Position numbers and translations under genes: made by a program. Below, piece after piece: positions 60,902 through 64,000 of a stretch of DNA of 64,000 bases (within the stretch, counting starts at the first letter, position 1; every line of letters starts with the position of its first letter). Below the pieces are notes generated by a model, which saw only the letters and a program-made list of their open reading frames with translations, was not told where the DNA came from and made no database searches. Origin of the DNA: Lunularia cruciata (Eukaryota; Streptophyta; Marchantiopsida; Lunulariales; Lunulariaceae); NCBI GenBank assembly GCA_948567375.1, contig OX419758.1, positions 16,001,001 through 16,065,000 of the forward strand. Reading direction: 5' to 3'.

Positions 60902-61327
60902 TATAAAAATATGGAGTCTAACAAAAAACTTAGTGAGGGCTAATGAAGTAGCAAATATGCCAAATTAGCCTAGAATATTCTAAAAGTATCTAGGAAACTT
61001 CTTGGGAAGCTTCTCAACTAGCTTAGCTTGCATCCCAAGTTTGTAGCTTCTAGAAGGAAGCTTCTAGAAGCTTCCAACTAGCTTAGCTTGGATGCAAAGT
61101 AGACAACTTCTAGAAGGAAGCTTCTTGAGAAGCTTCTTGATTAACTTGACTTGCATTCCAAGAAAATGGCTCAAAGGAGCTTCTTGAGAAGCTTCTCAAG
61201 AGTCTTGTTTGCTCTTTATAGATACCAAGGCCGAAGCTCATGCTAGGCATTTGGAGTTTCACACACTCAAGTGTCCCAATGTGATCTTCCATTCTCCTAT
61301 TTCTCTCCTTGGTCTTGGTCTTTTACA
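60902..61327 (+). repeat. G2b 3' LTR
   Basis: Keeps the 20-bp heat-shock palindrome at 61056-61075; its TATA region reads TTTATAGATACC. Ends TTTTACA at the junction with copia sequence. Confidence 0.88.
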
Positions 61328-62504
61328 CAAATGGTCATCAATGAGAAGTAGTTGATGGTATACTTTGAGTCATGGCTAGGGGAAAAGTCATCTTGAAAGG
61401 AAATAAGCACAAGAATCTATATGTGCTAGAGGGCAACACTATTTGTAAAGAAGCTTGTGCTACTAAATCTCATGATATGATTGACTACTTGTGGCATTGA
61501 AGGCTAGGTCACATTAGTGAGAAGAGCATGTTTATTATTTGCAAGAAAGGCTTTACTTCTACGCTATGATCTACTAGTTTAGAATTCTATGAGCATTGTG
61601 TACCAAGGAAGCAACATCAAACTAATTTTGGCATTGGAACTCATAGTTCCAAAGAAATTCTCAATTATATACATAATAACGTGTAGGGCACATCTCATAC
61701 TCCCTCATATTCTAGAAAGCTATACTATGTATCTTTCATCAATGATTATTTGAGATTTGTATGGATTTATTTCCTACATCAAAAGTTTGAGGTCTTTGTC
61801 ACTTTCAAGAAGTAGAAAGCCCAAGTTGAGACTCAAATTGGTAGGAAAGTGGATTTTTGCAATCAAATAATGGCAATGAATACTCTTTTGGAGAATATGA
61901 GGTGTATTGTCAACAAGAGGGGATAACTCACCATCTAACTACAATATATACTCCATAGCAAAATGGTGTTGCTGAGGTGCTAAATCAAACACTATTGGAG
62001 CGGATGAGGAGTATGTTGAGCCAATCAAGTTTATCACATGCATTGTAGGCTGAAGCTATCAACAATGCAACTTATTTGATAAATCTTTCTCCTTCTAGTT
62101 AATTTCATGACACCATTTTAGCTAAGGCATATACGGCCTACAGATTACAGTTGTTAGTAGTCTTTGGATGTCATGCACATCTTCTCATACCCAAGGAAAA
62201 TAGATTCAAGCTAGATCTTAGTTCAAAGAGATTTATTTTTCTTGGCTACAAGAGTGGTGTGAAGGGCTATAGGTTGTGGGATACTCTCACTAAATTGATT
62301 TTCAATAGAGATTTTTTGTTCAATGACTCCAGATCATCAACCAAGGGGGAGAAAGCTCAGGCTCCTCATATTGACAAGGGGAAATCTCCTCTAAATGTTG
62401 TTGATGGAGAGATTAATTATGATGGTTTTCATGATGAGGCACAAGGAGGTGCTCCCATAGAGGATCAAGTTCCCCAAATTGAGGAATTACAAGAGTGTGA
62501 GTAG
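61328..62504 (+). pseudogene. copia GAG-pre-integrase and integrase
   Basis: KNLYVLEGNTICKEAC and LWH-stop-RLGHISEKSM are the zinc-binding part. YYVSFINDYLRFVWIYFL is the core start. After several stops, the clean frame 62151-62504 has VFGCHAHLLIPKENRFKLD, SKRFIFLGYKSGVKGYRLWD and RDFLFND, the standard copia integrase C-terminus. In intact relatives this joins element cDNA to host DNA. Confidence 0.87.
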
Positions 62505-62699
62505 ATTGGTGAACCTTGACACATGTTAGCATAGGAAGATCAAGTGGATTCATCAACAAGAAGGACATTTGGATGCTCTATTTGTCCTCCTAAATGATTT
62601 GGAAAATGGGCTGATTCAACACAATTAGGAGATGAGGATATCTCTCTTGATGCTGATGATCATTTAGCTTTGATCTTGGAAGAAGGGGAACCTTCTTCA

Positions 62700-63045
62700 T
62701 AAGATGAGGCTCTAGCTTTGATAGACAAGCTTGAGTGGAATGCAACAATGCAGAGAGAGATGCAATCATTAATTGATAACAAGACTTGGGAATTAGTAAA
62801 GCTTCCAAAACATCAACCATTGGTGGATAGTAAGTGGGTCTACAAATTGAAAAATAGCCCAATTGATGGAGAAAAAATATCTACAAGGCTAGGTTGGTAG
62901 CCAAGGGATTCACACAAGAAAAACGTGTGGTTTACAATGAGGTCTACTCTCTTGTTGCTAAGTATGCCACTATTTTCTTATTGTGTGGATGTTGTCATTG
63001 CTTTCTTCTATGGCAATTTAGATGTGGTTATCTTTATGAGATAGT
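62700..63045 (+). pseudogene. copia reverse transcriptase, N-terminal piece
   Basis: WNATMQREMQSLIDNKTWEL, VKLPKHQPLVDSKWVYK, then with a frame change ARLVAKGFTQEKRVVYNEVY and, after a short deletion, VDVVIAFFYGNLDVVIFM. These are the opening RT motifs of copia pol. It stops abruptly at 63045; the YVDD region is absent. Confidence 0.85.
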
Positions 63046-64000
63046 GTGACAACCCAACAAGTATCACTTTTGTAGTAATCAATAAGTAATCATTTGTTTC
63101 CATAGAGATATTAGTCAAAAATGGTCAAATACAAAGTAAAATGTCACAATTAGTTCTTCTTGATTGCCTCTTTAATCTCTTGGGTAGAAACCACACCCAA
63201 AAGGGAATAACAAGTGCTCAATTTGCAAAATTGTCACAAATCACAACACCCATAATCACAATTCTTCAATTTCTTTCTAAACCAATCTTGATTGTGATGA
63301 TTCAATTTTCCCAAAGAAGGCTACTTCACCACAAAACTACTTTGCCTTGGAATTGTGTTCTACCTCTCTACTAAAGGCACAATTTTGTCAATCAAATTTG
63401 CTTTGCATCAATCCAACACTCTGATCACAAATGCAGAATACTACCAACATTACAATTCCCCATGGATTTGTGACACAAGGCATTGCTTCAATTGCACTCC
63501 ACTCATTATCAAACACACATAATTGAAATTATAGCTATAGAATCCAACATCTAACACAATCAAACTTGCAATTCAAACTTCTCCAAACACCCACAACCAC
63601 AAACATAGGATTGATACTTGGAACTAAGCTGAAACAACAAGCATTGAGTTACAACACTTTGCTTTACTCAATTGTAGAATTACAGTACTGAATAATAATC
63701 CTCATTGTGAATGCTTCCTCTAAATAGGCAGAGCACTCATTAGTTATCTAACTACCTAAACTGCTTCAACTACTACTTTACCAACCTGTAGATCTGAAAT
63801 TACATTCCACTTCTTCATATCTACCTCTTAAGATCTCAAAACTATTACTCTAATTTCATCAAATGTCTACTTCTACTTCTACACTCAATGTAACTACAAT
63901 CAGCTCTTGCACTTTGGGTTCATCTTCTACTTCTTCTACCTCTGTCACATTTTTTGTTTGAACTACGGCTGAATCATTACTATGCTAATTTCTTTCTCAT
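63046..64000. other. AT-rich sequence, possible edge of another LTR element
   Basis: Begins TGTGACAACCCAACAAGTAT exactly where copia RT breaks off. A TG start with ACAACCC is common at plant LTR ends. No coding region is seen, and the far end lies outside the window. Confidence 0.35.

Larger units (their letters stand above)
55632..61327 (+). mobile_element. G2b: degenerate second copy of the G2 chromovirus
   Basis: LTRs at 55632-56042 and 60902-61327 align with those of G2, though the 3' one begins TATAA instead of TGTAA. Internal order matches G2. Flanks (TGAAT against CAAAT) fit a decayed 5-bp duplication. It has many stops, lacks the RT core, and holds a solo G1-family LTR at 59763-60441. 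It is clearly older than G2. Confidence 0.88.
33690..63045 (+). mobile_element. decayed Ty1/copia element, split by nested insertions
   Basis: Copia parts occur in order on the plus strand: Gag (about 33700-34408), zinc knuckle and protease (35165-35458), a short protease/GAG-pre-integrase piece (55518-55631), integrase (61328-62504) and the start of RT (about 62700-63045). Removing the four insertions rejoins a plausible Gag-PR-IN-RT order, which is the copia order, not the gypsy order. No LTRs of this element could be identified. It is the oldest layer of the complex, with many stops and small deletions. Confidence 0.8.

Noticed and set aside
1-64000. CRISPR arrays, bacterial operons, rRNA genes
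   Set aside because: The DNA is plant nuclear; the tandem repeats seen have no spacer pattern, and no rRNA sequence was recognised.

Overview
This is nuclear DNA of a land plant. The strongest evidence is a complete, intron-containing TPLATE gene (19751-24414), the plant clathrin-endocytosis adaptor. A second nuclear gene encodes a mitochondrial COA1-family protein, and the repeats are plant-type Ty1/copia and Ty3/gypsy chromovirus elements. Both genes are compact, with introns of about 110-350 bp. Together with a methyltransferase-bearing retroelement of a kind I know from charophyte algae, this makes a non-seed plant plausible, but the species cannot be fixed from sequence alone.

Layout. 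1-8000: AT-rich, gene-poor DNA with short tandem repeats and two copies of a small dispersed repeat (R1). 8000-9910: GC-richer island with a telo-box and a four-exon COA1-like gene. 9910-19500: no recognisable gene; several tandem repeats and R1 copies. 19751-24414: TPLATE, six exons, 1149 aa. 24415-33700: no recognisable gene; R1 copies, hairpins and tandem repeats. 33700-63045: one nested retrotransposon complex. 63046-64000: AT-rich sequence, perhaps the edge of another element.

The nested complex can be read from its junctions. A decayed copia element (plus strand) is split by a solo LTR (34409-35164), by gypsy element G1 (35459-55517, flanks GATC) and by a degenerate chromovirus G2b (55632-61327). 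G2b itself holds another solo LTR (59763-60441, flanks AGGTC). Inside G1 sits chromovirus G2 (37552-53118, flanks TATAA), and inside G2's integrase sits the youngest element, here called D (41576-51480, minus strand, flanks TATT).

Element D is the most interesting object. In one uninterrupted register of about 7.4 kb it encodes Gag with zinc knuckles, an aspartic protease, a C5-cytosine DNA methyltransferase with motifs I, IV, VI, VIII, IX and X, reverse transcriptase, RNase H, integrase and a C-terminal PHD finger. It carries no frameshift but nine in-frame TAG/TGA stops. Each is explainable by one C-to-T or G-to-A change, as are the Asp-to-Asn changes in the RT and integrase active sites, a pattern expected from deamination of methylated cytosines. 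Its ends have an unusual permuted repeat structure. A second regulatory point is that the G2-family LTR holds a perfect four-unit heat-shock element upstream of a TATA box.

The two host genes are unrelated in function (mitochondrial assembly; plasma-membrane endocytosis) and show no sign of joint regulation.
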